Position numbers and translations under genes: made by a program. From assembly GCF_014649115.1 (NCBI RefSeq), contig NZ_BMSK01000009.1, positions 288,268 through 352,267 of the forward strand: DNA of 64,000 bases, read 5' to 3'. This stretch comes from Streptomyces eurythermus (GTDB taxonomy: Bacteria; Actinomycetota; Actinomycetes; Streptomycetales; Streptomycetaceae). Position 1 is the stretch's first letter; each line of letters opens with the position of its first letter. Positions 15,911-24,237 of the stretch are shown here, piece after piece. A model generated the notes under the pieces. That model ran no database searches and was not told the origin of the DNA. It saw nothing but the letters and a program-made list of their open reading frames with translations.

Positions 15911-16815
15911 CGGTGACCGCCGAAGGCGTCCGGAAGACCGACGCGGTCCGGGCGGCTCCCGCCCGGCGGCCGGTCGGTGCCCGGATCGTGGAGAAGCTGG
16001 GCGGCGGACTGGTCCGCGTGGTGCTGATCGTGGTGGGCCTGTTCTGGCTGGTGCCGACCATCGGCCTGCTGGTGTCCTCGCTGCGCTCGCCGCAGGACAT
16101 GAGCGGGAGCGGCTGGTGGACGGTGTTCTCCGAGCCGTCCCGGCTCACCGTGGACAGCTACCAGAAGCTGCTGGAGAACTCCGACATCACGAACTCGCTG
16201 CTGAACACCGTGCTGATCACGGTCCCGGCGACGGTCCTGGTCGTGGTGATCGGGGCGCTGGCCGGCTACGCGTTCGCGTGGATGGAGTTCCCGGGCCGGG
16301 ACTGGTGGTTCCTGGGCGTGGTGAGCCTGCTGGTGGTGCCCGTGCAGGTGGCGCTGATCCCGATCGCCGAACTCTTCGGCGAGATCGGGCTGTTCGGGTC
16401 GATCCTCGGGGTGATCCTGTTCCACACCGGGTACGGGCTGCCGTTCGCGGTGTTCCTGCTGCGGAACTTCTTCGCGGAGATCCCGCGCGAGCTGCTGGAG
16501 GCGGCCCGCCTGGACGGCGCCGGTGAACTGAGGCTGTTCGCGCGGGTGGTGATGCCGCTGGGCGGACCGGCGATCGCCAGCCTCGGCATCTTCCAGTTCC
16601 TGTGGGTGTGGAACGACATGCTGGTCGCGCTGGTGTTCACCAAGTCGGGCACCCAGCCGATCACGGTCGCCCTGCAGACACAGGTACGGCAGTTCGGCAA
16701 CAACATCGACGTCCTGGCGCCCGGCGCGTTCCTCTCCATGGTGATCCCGCTGGCCGTGTTCTTCGCGTTCCAGCGGCAGTTCGTGTCCGGCGTGATGGCG
16801 GGCGCGGTCAAGTAA
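15907..16815 (+). CDS. Sugar ABC transporter permease (MalG-type)
   Basis: Second permease of the importer, 302 residues. The start is the ATG at 15907, overlapping the previous stop in ATGA, which implies translational coupling. Six membrane helices can be placed. The EAA loop is EAARLDGAGELRLFARVVMP. The protein is of standard length, unlike its partner. The end (FVSGVMAGAVK) is the usual C-terminus of CUT1 MalG-like permeases. A strong terminator follows, so the operon is binding protein, permease and permease, with no ATPase. Confidence 0.94.
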   Translation: MTVTAEGVRKTDAVRAAPARRPVGARIVEKLGGGLVRVVLIVVGLFWLVPTIGLLVSSLRSPQDMSGSGWWTVFSEPSRLTVDSYQKLLENSDITNSLLNTVLITVPATVLVVVIGALAGYAFAWMEFPGRDWWFLGVVSLLVVPVQVALIPIAELFGEIGLFGSILGVILFHTGYGLPFAVFLLRNFFAEIPRELLEAARLDGAGELRLFARVVMPLGGPAIASLGIFQFLWVWNDMLVALVFTKSGTQPITVALQTQVRQFGNNIDVLAPGAFLSMVIPLAVFFAFQRQFVSGVMAGAVK

Positions 16816-16835
16816 CCGCACGAGAAGGTCACTTC

Positions 16836-16865
16836 AGGGGGCGGGCCGGTCGCGGCCCGCCCCCT
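16836..16865 (+). terminator. Terminator of the sugar ABC operon
   Basis: Perfect 12-bp GC-rich stem (16836-16847 with 16854-16865) and a 6-base loop, 20 bases after the second permease. Confidence 0.75.
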
Positions 16866-17162
16866 TCGCGTCGGGCCGGTGTCGCCCGAATGCCGTACCC
16901 GCCGTAACCAATTCACTCCATCGGCCGTTCCCGGACCACCACACCCGCGCCGAGCGACCCAGGGATGTCCCGTGCCCCGGTTCAGTGTCACCGTGCCGCA
17001 ACCTCCCGGTTCCTTCCCCGTCACCGGGAGCCGCTGAACGCCGTTGTTCCTCCCGGGAGTTCCCATGCCCCTCGGCTCGACGCGGCCCGCTCCGAGCCGG
17101 CCGTCCACCTGGCGTCCGGCGGGACGGCCCGGCCGCGTCCGCACGACGACAGAGAGAACAGA
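16866..17162. other. Region before the first fused polymerase gene
   Basis: About 300 bases that should contain the promoter for the following glycosyltransferase pair. The downstream reading frame is open upstream to 16965, but those codons have no domain similarity and I read them as non-coding. No operator or structured RNA is obvious. Confidence 0.45.
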
Positions 17163-19364
17163 ATGCCCCGCTTCAGCATCATCGTCCCGTCCCATGGGGT
17201 CGCCGGACGGCTGTCCCAGGCGCTGGACTCGGTCCTCGGCCAGTCCTTCGGCGACCTCCAGCTGATCCCGGTCTGCGACGCCCCCGACGCCCCGGCGGCC
17301 GAGGTCGCCGCCGGGTACGCGGAGCGGGACTCCCGGGTGACCGTCGTCCACTCCCCGCCGTCCGCGGGGCTGAGCGGGGCGCGCAACGCCGGGCTGCGGG
17401 CGGCGACCGGCGCCTATGTGCTGTTCCTGGACGGGGACGACCTGCTGCTGCCGGGGGCGCTGGCGGTGGTGGACGCCCGGCTGTCCGAGGTCGCCGGGGT
17501 GGACGTGCTGTACTGCGAGCACGAGCGTGCCCCCTGGTGGGAGGGCGAGCCGGCGCTCCCGGCCGGGCCGCTGCCGGCGAAGGCCCCGCGCGGCGCCTTC
17601 GCCCCCGCCGAGCTGCCCGGGCTGACCGGCGTCCAGCTGCCCGCGTGGAGCGCCGTGTACCGCAGGGCCTTCCTCACCGAGCGGGAACTCTCCTTCCCCG
17701 AGGGGCACTTCACCGACCTGGGCTGGGGCGGGCTGGTGACCGTCGCGGCCGGGCGGATCGCGGTGCTGCGCCGGGCCGTCGTACGCCACCGGTCCCGCCG
17801 CCAGGGCAGCCGGCTGAATCTGCCCGGCCCGCACCAGCACACCCTGCTGGACCAGGTGGAGCGGGTGCTGGCCCGGGCGGCCGAGGCGGGGCTGCCTCCC
17901 GAGCGGACCGGGCCGCTGTTCGACCAGGCGTTCGCGATGGTGCTGAAGACGGCGGCCCGGCCGGAGCGGCTGCCCTCGGGGCACCGGGCGTTCTTCCGCC
18001 GCGCGGCCCGGCTCTACCGGCTGCACCGGCCGGCCGGCCACCGGGTGCCGGACGGCAGCCTCGGGGTGCAGCACCGGTTGCTGGCGGCGGGCGCGTACGG
18101 CGCGTTCCGCGCCCTGCGCGGCGCCAACCGGGCGGCCGGCGGCGCCGTCGCCCGGCTGCCGCGCCCGCGCCTGGCCCGCACCCGGCTGCGCTACGCCCGC
18201 GACCTGCGCCGCCCGCTCGAAACGGACCTCGCCGTGTACTGCGCGTACTGGGGCCGGGGGTACGCCTGCAACCCGGCGGCGATCCACGCCAAGGCCCGGG
18301 AGCTGGCCCCGCACATCCGGTCGGTGTTCCTGGTCGAGGCCGGCCAGGAACACACCATGCCGGACGGCGTCGAGTACGCGGTGCTCGGGTCGCGCCGCGC
18401 CTGGGAGGTGCTGGCCCGGGCCGCGTACCTGATCAACAACGCCAACTTCGCCGAGGGCGTGGTCAAGCGGCCGGGCAGCGTGCACCTGCAGACCCAGCAC
18501 GGCACCCCGCTGAAGACGATGGGCGTGGACCAGTCGGTGTACCCGGTGGTGGCGGCCCGGTCCGGCAGCTTCACCAAGCTGCTGGGCCGGGTCGACCGCT
18601 GGGACTTCAACCTGTCCTCCAACCGCCACTCCACCCGGATGTGGGAACGCGCCTTCCCGGGCTCCTACGAACAGCTGGAGTACGGCTATCCGCGCAACGA
18701 CGTCTACTACACGGCGACCGCCCGTGACGTGGCCCGGATCCGCCGTGAGCTGGGCGTCCCGGAGGGCCGGACGGCCGTGCTGTACGCGCCGACCCACCGC
18801 GACCACCACTCCGGCTTCGAGCCCGGCCTGGACCTGGAGGCGTTCTGCCGGGCGGCCGGGGAGAACGTCGTCGTGCTGCTGCGCGCCCACTACTTCTACG
18901 ACCGGGGCGGCCCGCGCGGCTCTGGCCGGATCATCGACGTCACCGCGCACCGCTCGGCGGAGGACGTGTGCCTGGCGGCGGACGCGCTGATCACCGACTA
19001 CTCGTCCATCATGTTCGACTACGCCAACCTGGACCGGCCGATCGTGATCTACGCCGACGACTGGGAGGTGTACCGGGAGACCCGGGGCGTCTGCTTCGAC
19101 CTGATGGCCGAGCCGCCGGGCCTGGTCGCCCGGACCCCCGGGGAGCTGGCCGCCGCGTTCCGCGACGGCTCCTACGCCGGTCCCCGGGCCCGGGCGCTGC
19201 GGGCCGCGTTCCGGGAGCGGTTCTGCGAGTTCGACGACGGGCGGGCCGCCGAGCGGGTGGTGCGCCGGGTGCTGCTCGGCGAGCCGCCCCAGGCGCTGCC
19301 GCCCGTGCTCCCGCTCGCCGAGCGCGTCCCCGCCCCCGCCGCCGCGACCCTCGTGAGGAGCTGA
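17163..19364 (+). CDS. Fused GT2 glycosyltransferase / CDP-glycerol-type glycerophosphotransferase
   Basis: A 733-residue two-domain enzyme for a wall glycopolymer. The N-terminal domain (~1-220) is GT-A family 2: FSIIVPSHGV, the GLSGARNAGL loop and the metal-binding LDGDD. The middle (~250-350) is helical and basic. The C-terminal domain (~355-720) is the TagB/TagF glycerophosphotransferase fold: AYWGRGYACNP, catalytic QTQHGTPLKTMG, YAPTHRDHH, RAHYFYD and TDYSSIMFDYANLDRP. It probably alternates sugar and polyol-phosphate additions to build a repeating glycosyl-polyol phosphate chain. ATG 17163 was chosen because the family starts at MPRFS; the ribosome binding site is weak. A paralogue follows after 6 bases. 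Polymer identity is unknown. Confidence 0.88.
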   Translation: MPRFSIIVPSHGVAGRLSQALDSVLGQSFGDLQLIPVCDAPDAPAAEVAAGYAERDSRVTVVHSPPSAGLSGARNAGLRAATGAYVLFLDGDDLLLPGALAVVDARLSEVAGVDVLYCEHERAPWWEGEPALPAGPLPAKAPRGAFAPAELPGLTGVQLPAWSAVYRRAFLTERELSFPEGHFTDLGWGGLVTVAAGRIAVLRRAVVRHRSRRQGSRLNLPGPHQHTLLDQVERVLARAAEAGLPPERTGPLFDQAFAMVLKTAARPERLPSGHRAFFRRAARLYRLHRPAGHRVPDGSLGVQHRLLAAGAYGAFRALRGANRAAGGAVARLPRPRLARTRLRYARDLRRPLETDLAVYCAYWGRGYACNPAAIHAKARELAPHIRSVFLVEAGQEHTMPDGVEYAVLGSRRAWEVLARAAYLINNANFAEGVVKRPGSVHLQTQHGTPLKTMGVDQSVYPVVAARSGSFTKLLGRVDRWDFNLSSNRHSTRMWERAFPGSYEQLEYGYPRNDVYYTATARDVARIRRELGVPEGRTAVLYAPTHRDHHSGFEPGLDLEAFCRAAGENVVVLLRAHYFYDRGGPRGSGRIIDVTAHRSAEDVCLAADALITDYSSIMFDYANLDRPIVIYADDWEVYRETRGVCFDLMAEPPGLVARTPGELAAAFRDGSYAGPRARALRAAFRERFCEFDDGRAAERVVRRVLLGEPPQALPPVLPLAERVPAPAAATLVRS

Positions 19365-19370
19365 TCCGCC

Positions 19371-21569
19371 GTGCCCCGCTTCAGTGTGATCGTGCCCTGT
19401 TACCGGGTGCAGGGCTTTCTGCCCGAGTGCCTGGACTCGGTGCTCGGGCAGTCCTTCGGGGACTTCGAGCTGATCGCCGTGGACGACCGCTCCCCGGACG
19501 ACTGCGGCGCGATCCTGGACGAGTACGCCCGGCGCGATGCGCGGGTGAAGGTGCTGCACCTGCCGGAGAACGTGGGCCTCGGCATGGCCCGCAACGCCGG
19601 GCTCCCGCACGCCACCGGCGACTACCTGCTCTTCCTGGACAGCGACGACACCCTCACCCCGGGCGCGCTGCGGGCCGTGGCCGACCGGCTCGCCGAGACC
19701 GCCGACCCGGACGTGCTGGTCTTCGACTACGCGCGCACCTACTGGTGGGGCGGCACCCGGCGCAACGTCCTCGCGCACCTCCTCGCCAAGGAGGAGGTGT
19801 TCACCGCCGAGGAGTACCCGGGGATCCTGGACCTGCTGATGGTGGTCTGGAACAAGGCCTACCGCCGGGACTTCGTCACGGAGAACGGCTTCGCCTTCCC
19901 GCCGGGCTACTACGAGGACACCCCCTGGACGTTCCCGGTCATGCTCAGCGCCCGCCGGATCGCCGCCCTGGACCGGATCTGCCTGTACTACCGGCAGCGC
20001 CGGCAGGGCAACATCCTGTCCACCACCAGCCGCAAGCACTTCGACATCCACGACCAGTACGAGCGGGTCTTCGCGTTCCTGGCCGGGCGGCCGGAGCTGG
20101 CGTCCTGGCGGCCGTATCTGCACCGCAAGATGGGCGAGCACTGCCTGGACATCCTGGCCAAGCCGGACCGGCTGCCGCCCGCCGACAAGGCCGAGTTCTT
20201 CCGGCGCACGGCCCGGATGTTCCGCGCCCACCGGCCCGAGGGCGTCCGGGTGGACGGCGAGGTCGCCGTGCTGACCGGCTCCTGGACCGGGTACCGGCTG
20301 CGGCGGCAGTCGGCGCGGGCCGGGCGGGAGGCGGCCCGGCGGGCGGGCCGGGCGCGCCGGGCCGCCGTCGCGCGGGCCGGCGCCGGCTGGGCCGCGCTGC
20401 ACGCCCGCCGCCCGCTGGACGAGAGCCTGGTGGTGTACTCGGCGTCCTCGCACCGGGGCGTGCTCGGCGACCCGGCGGCGATCTACCACGCGGCCCGCGA
20501 GATCGCGCCGGAGCTGCGCGGGGTGTGGGTGGTGCGGGACGAGGAGACGGCGGCGGGGCTGCCGGACGGCGTGGAGCACGTGACCGTCGGCTCGCGGCGC
20601 TATCTGGAGGTCACCGCGCGCGCGAAGTTCTTCGTCAACGACGTCAACTGGCCCGGCACCCTGGCCAAGCGCCCCGGCAGCGTGCACATCCACACCCACC
20701 AGGGCACCCCGCTGAAGTACCTGGGCGCCGATCTGCGGGACAAGCCCGGCGCGCGGCTCGGCTTCGACGTGCCGCAGATGCTGCGCCGGGCCGATCGCTG
20801 GGACTACAGCCTGGTCGCGAGCCGTCACGCGGAGCTGGTGTGGGAGCGGGCCTACCCCTGTCACTTCACCTCGGTGCGCACCGGCAGCCCGCGCAACGAC
20901 GTGCTGGTGCGCGGCGGGCCCGGCGGTTTCCGGGAGCGGCACGGCATCCCGGCGGACCACACGGTGGTGCTGTACGCGCCGACCCGCCGGGACTACCGCC
21001 GCGGCGGGTACGTGGAGCGGATCGACCTGGCCGGGTTCGCGGCCGGTCTCGGCGAGGGGCACACGCTCGTGGTCCGGCTGCACCCGTCGCTGGCGGACGG
21101 CCCGGCGCGGGGCATGGGCCTGGCGGAGCTGGCCCGGCGCCGGATCGTGGTGGACGCGACCGGTGAGCCGCACCTGTCGGACGTGCTGCTCGCGGCGGAC
21201 GTCCTGGTCACCGACTACTCGTCCGTGATGTTCGACTACGCCGTCCTGGACCGGCCGATCGTGGTCCACGCCGACGACTGGCCCGCGTTCACCGCGAGCC
21301 GGGGCGCCTATCTCGACATCACCGCCGAGCCGCCGGGCCATGTCACCCGCAGCTTCGGGGAGCTGTCCGGGCTGTTCGGCTCGGGCGGCTGGCGGGACGG
21401 GGAGTCGGCGCGGCTGCGGGCCGCGTTCCGCGCCCGGTTCTGCGAGTTCGAGGACGGGCGGGCCGCCGAGCGGGTGGTGCGGACCCTGCTGCTGGGCGAG
21501 CCGCTGTCCGGCCCGGCGTCCCGGATCCCGGGCCAGTCCGGGTCCCGGGACGCGCTGTCGCCGGCGTAG
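19371..21569 (+). CDS. Fused GT2 glycosyltransferase / CDP-glycerol-type transferase with altered active-site His
   Basis: Paralogue of the preceding gene, 732 residues, GTG start 6 bases after it. The GT2 domain is intact (FSVIVPCYRV, VDDRSPDD, LDSDDTLTP). The C-terminal TagF-like domain has RGVLGDPAAIYHAA, YAPTRRDY, VRLHPSLAD and TDYSSVMFDYAVLDRP. However, the conserved HGTPLK motif reads HTHQGTPLK: the His proposed as catalytic base in TagF enzymes is Gln here, with a His one position before it. It may have changed acceptor or mechanism, or lost transferase activity. A stretch of basic, alanine-rich residues (~310-345) joins the domains. It ends just before the convergent ohr gene. Confidence 0.87.
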   Translation: MPRFSVIVPCYRVQGFLPECLDSVLGQSFGDFELIAVDDRSPDDCGAILDEYARRDARVKVLHLPENVGLGMARNAGLPHATGDYLLFLDSDDTLTPGALRAVADRLAETADPDVLVFDYARTYWWGGTRRNVLAHLLAKEEVFTAEEYPGILDLLMVVWNKAYRRDFVTENGFAFPPGYYEDTPWTFPVMLSARRIAALDRICLYYRQRRQGNILSTTSRKHFDIHDQYERVFAFLAGRPELASWRPYLHRKMGEHCLDILAKPDRLPPADKAEFFRRTARMFRAHRPEGVRVDGEVAVLTGSWTGYRLRRQSARAGREAARRAGRARRAAVARAGAGWAALHARRPLDESLVVYSASSHRGVLGDPAAIYHAAREIAPELRGVWVVRDEETAAGLPDGVEHVTVGSRRYLEVTARAKFFVNDVNWPGTLAKRPGSVHIHTHQGTPLKYLGADLRDKPGARLGFDVPQMLRRADRWDYSLVASRHAELVWERAYPCHFTSVRTGSPRNDVLVRGGPGGFRERHGIPADHTVVLYAPTRRDYRRGGYVERIDLAGFAAGLGEGHTLVVRLHPSLADGPARGMGLAELARRRIVVDATGEPHLSDVLLAADVLVTDYSSVMFDYAVLDRPIVVHADDWPAFTASRGAYLDITAEPPGHVTRSFGELSGLFGSGGWRDGESARLRAAFRARFCEFEDGRAAERVVRTLLLGEPLSGPASRIPGQSGSRDALSPA

Positions 21570-21591
21570 GGGCCGTCCGTCCGCTCGTCGG

Positions 21592-22005
21592 TTACTCGAT
21601 GACGAGGTCGACGTCGATGTTGCCGCGGGTGGCGTTGGAGTACGGGCAGACCTGGTGGGCGGTCTCGACCAGCTTGCGGCCGGTGGCCCGGTCCACCGTG
21701 TCGGGCAGTTCGACGCGCAGGGTGACCTTCAGGCCGAAGCCCTCGCCCTGCTTGCCTATGCCCACCTCGGCGGTCACGGCGGCGTCGCTGACGTCGACCT
21801 TCGCCTGGCGGCCGACCAGGCCGAGGGCGCTGCCGAAGCAGGCGGCGTACCCGGCGGCGAAGAGCTGCTCGGGGTTGCTGCCCTGGCCGTCGCCGCCCAG
21901 CTCGACCGGCATGGCCAGGGCGAGGTCGATCCGGCCGTCGGAGGAGACGGCGCGGCCCTCGCGGCCGTGGGTCGCGGTGGCGACGGCGGTGTAGAGCGCG
22001 TCCAT
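21592..22005 (-). CDS. ohr: Organic hydroperoxide resistance protein Ohr
   Basis: Thiol peroxidase of the OsmC/Ohr family that reduces organic and lipid hydroperoxides in the cytoplasm, 137 residues. The two reactive cysteines are present: Cys56 in GYAACFGSAL and Cys120 in HQVCPYSNATRGN. Start ATG 22005 is preferred because gaggg lies 9 bases upstream and because Ohr proteins begin MDALYTAVATATHGR; an ATG at 22014 overlaps that ribosome binding site. It is divergent from ohrR, with a shared operator of overlapping inverted repeats between them. Confidence 0.96.
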   Translation of the reverse strand: MDALYTAVATATHGREGRAVSSDGRIDLALAMPVELGGDGQGSNPEQLFAAGYAACFGSALGLVGRQAKVDVSDAAVTAEVGIGKQGEGFGLKVTLRVELPDTVDRATGRKLVETAHQVCPYSNATRGNIDVDLVIE

Positions 22006-22056
22006 GGAGACCATCCCTCTCGGGGTGCGGGGTTCGTTACGACCGCAAGTAGAGCA

Positions 22057-22078
22057 CACAACTAAGTTGTGCACAACT
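22057..22078. promoter_or_regulatory. OhrR operator with three overlapping half-sites
   Basis: Three 7-base half-sites in alternating orientation: cacaact (22057-22063), agttgtg (22065-22071), cacaact (22072-22078). The first pair forms a perfect inverted repeat with a 1-base spacer; the second pair is a perfect abutting palindrome. It sits in the divergent ohr-ohrR promoter region, 29-50 bases before the ohrR ATG and about 50 bases before the ohr ATG, where OhrR repressors act. Confidence 0.85.
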
Positions 22079-22106
22079 AAATGCCGGGCAGGGCTACCCT
22101 GGAGCC

Positions 22107-22565
22107 ATGACCGAACCGGAGTGGCTCCGCCTGGACCGCCAGATCTGCTTCTCCCTGCACGCCGCGTCCCGCGCCTTCAACGGCGTCTACCGCGTCCTCC
22201 TCAGGGACCTCGGGCTCACCTACCCCCAATACCTGGTGATGCTGGTGCTGTGGGAACAGGGCGAGCTGCCCGTCAAGAAGCTCGGCGAGCAGCTGCGGCT
22301 GGACTCCGGCACGCTGTCCCCGCTGGTCAAGCGGCTGGAGGCGGCCGGTCTGGTACGGCGCGAGCGCAGCGCCGAGGACGAGCGGTCGGTCCTCGTGCGG
22401 CTCACCGGGGAGGGCGCGGCGCTGCGCGAGCGGGCGCTGGAGGTGCCGCGCCGGATCATGTCGGCGACCGGCTTCGACCTGTCGGAGATCGGCGAGCTGC
22501 GTGAGCGCCTCGACCGGCTCACCGCGGCCCTGGACGAGGCGGCGCGGACGGAGGCCGCGCGCTGA
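22107..22565 (+). CDS. ohrR: MarR-family organic peroxide sensor OhrR
   Basis: A 152-residue winged-helix repressor that releases DNA when its reactive cysteine is oxidised by organic peroxide. Cys14 in RQICFSLHAASR is the conserved N-terminal sensing cysteine. The winged helix covers ~45-110 (PVKKLGEQLRLDSGTLSPLVKRL, wing at RSAEDERSVLVRLT). No second cysteine near the C-terminus is visible, so it is a one-cysteine type that would oxidise with a small thiol. It is divergent from ohr and presumably represses both. Its last 47 bases overlap the end of the convergent membrane glycosyltransferase gene. Confidence 0.95.
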   Translation: MTEPEWLRLDRQICFSLHAASRAFNGVYRVLLRDLGLTYPQYLVMLVLWEQGELPVKKLGEQLRLDSGTLSPLVKRLEAAGLVRRERSAEDERSVLVRLTGEGAALRERALEVPRRIMSATGFDLSEIGELRERLDRLTAALDEAARTEAAR

Positions 22566-24147
22566 CCGGGCGGACGTAGAGCCGTACGGTGACCACGCCC
22601 CGCACCGCTTCCTCCCGGCCGGTGAACTGCTGCCAGAGCGTGGTCACCTTCGCCCGTTCCACCGGGTTGCGCGGCACCCAGCGGGCGCCGAGCAGCCGGC
22701 GGTCCCCGACCACCCACACCCGGTCCAGCCCCGCCAGCCTGCGGCGCAGCTCGGCCACGCCGGCCTCGCGCCCGTACAGCGTCCCGGACTCCGCCGCCCC
22801 CGCCACCCGCAGCACGTCCCGGGTGCCGCGGAACGGCCGGGGATAGGTGAGCGCCACGTTCCGCAGGGCCGCCGGCACGAACAGCACGGCGTCCCCGTCC
22901 GCCAGCTCCCGCCCGGCGGCCCGGGAGACGGCCCCCAGGTCGTCCGCCCGGGCCCCGGGCGCGCGGTCGTCGCGGAGCAGGGGGAACTGGTGGACCACCG
23001 AGAGCCCGACGGCGGCGACACCGAGGAGGGCGAGGGCCGGGGAACTCGCCGGACGGCGCCAGGCCGGCCGGCCGCGCCGCCACAGCCGCTCCACCGACTC
23101 CGCCACCCGCTCCGCCCCGCACGCCACCAGCAACGGCGCCCCCGACAGGGCGTAGAGCACGTACCGGTCGACGTACAACGGTGACGCCTGGGACACCAGC
23201 ATCAGCACCAGCGGCGGCACCACCGTCACCGGCAGCCCCACCCCCGCGCATGTCGGCTCCCCCCGCCGTCCGACCAGTCGCAGCAGCCCCAGGCAGCCCA
23301 GCGCGAGACACACCCAGTACACCGAGTCGGCCGGCCCCAGGAACCTGCGCAGCAGCCCCCCGGCCGTCTCCGCCGTGGGCGGCCGCAGCCACGCCAGCTG
23401 CGCCGACTGGCCCCGCGACACCAGCACCATCGGCAGCAGCGCGAGCACGACCGCCGCCGCCGCGCACCCCCAGCCCCGCCACACCCGCCGCCCGGCCCGG
23501 GCCAGCGCCAGCGACACCGCGTGGGCGAGGAGCAGCAGCACGGCGAACTCGTGCAGCCAGCAGGTGAGGGAGAGGACCACGCCGTAGGCCCGCCACGCAC
23601 CGCCGCGCACGGCCCGCACGAACAGCAGCGTCGCCGCGGTGGCGCCGGCCGCGACCAGGGCGTAGGAGCGGCCCTCCTGCGCGTAGTGCCCGGCCATCGG
23701 CGTGACGGCGTAGAGCAGTCCGGCCCACAGCCCGGCCCGCGGCCGGACCAGCCGGCGGCCGAGCTCGGCCACCAGGGCCGCCGTGACGGCCGCCGCGCAC
23801 ACCGACGGCAGCCGCAGCGCGACCTCGCCGGGGTGGACGGCCAAGACGGCGTGCAGCAGCAGGTAGTACAGGCCGTGCACCGCGTCCACGTCGTGCAGCA
23901 GGTGCCAGATCTGCGGCACCGTACGGCGCCCCACCTGGAAGCTGACGGCCTCGTCGCGCCACATGCCGCCCCGGTCCAGCCGCCACAGCCCGAGGACCAG
24001 CATCACCAGCGCGGGCACGCCCGGGACGGCGGCCCGCCGCAGCCGTTCCCAGGCGGGTGGCCGGCTCGTTGTACCGGCCGGTGCGCCCGTGGGCGCGGCG
24101 GCCGCTCGACGCGATCGCGGTGTGACAGGAAGCCCGACGTTCACCAT
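22519..24147 (-). CDS. GT-C membrane glycosyltransferase, GT39/ArnT-like
   Basis: A 542-residue polytopic membrane protein with about 10-12 hydrophobic helices. The first external loop after helix one contains DRGGMWRDEAVS, the acidic DE signature of lipid-phosphate-sugar-dependent mannosyl/arabinosyl transferases (PMT, ArnT). Next comes HGLYYLLLH, and later AGHYAQEGRSYAL, both also typical of this fold. The C-terminal ~150 residues are less hydrophobic and lie outside. It would use a polyprenyl-phosphate sugar as donor on the outer face; the acceptor is unknown. It is divergent from another membrane glycosyltransferase and overlaps the 3' end of ohrR by 47 bases, so read-through antisense to ohrR is possible. 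Confidence 0.85.
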   Translation of the reverse strand: MVNVGLPVTPRSRRAAAAPTGAPAGTTSRPPAWERLRRAAVPGVPALVMLVLGLWRLDRGGMWRDEAVSFQVGRRTVPQIWHLLHDVDAVHGLYYLLLHAVLAVHPGEVALRLPSVCAAAVTAALVAELGRRLVRPRAGLWAGLLYAVTPMAGHYAQEGRSYALVAAGATAATLLFVRAVRGGAWRAYGVVLSLTCWLHEFAVLLLLAHAVSLALARAGRRVWRGWGCAAAAVVLALLPMVLVSRGQSAQLAWLRPPTAETAGGLLRRFLGPADSVYWVCLALGCLGLLRLVGRRGEPTCAGVGLPVTVVPPLVLMLVSQASPLYVDRYVLYALSGAPLLVACGAERVAESVERLWRRGRPAWRRPASSPALALLGVAAVGLSVVHQFPLLRDDRAPGARADDLGAVSRAAGRELADGDAVLFVPAALRNVALTYPRPFRGTRDVLRVAGAAESGTLYGREAGVAELRRRLAGLDRVWVVGDRRLLGARWVPRNPVERAKVTTLWQQFTGREEAVRGVVTVRLYVRPVSARPPSAPPRPGPR

Positions 24148-24237
24148 GGCCCGATCTCTTGCGATTAGCCAATATTTGCGGAGCTTGACGGCGTATCAGC
24201 AGGGATACACCATCCGCACCGCTTAGGCTCCCATGTG

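Noticed and set aside
16965..17162. 66-codon N-terminal extension of the first fused polymerase
   Set aside because: It precedes the GT2 start MPRFS that is shared with the paralogue and has no similarity to a domain or a signal peptide.
16266..21341. A 1691-codon open frame on the minus strand
   Set aside because: It covers the opposite strand of the ABC permease and two glycosyltransferase genes whose domains are unmistakable; composition is artefactual.
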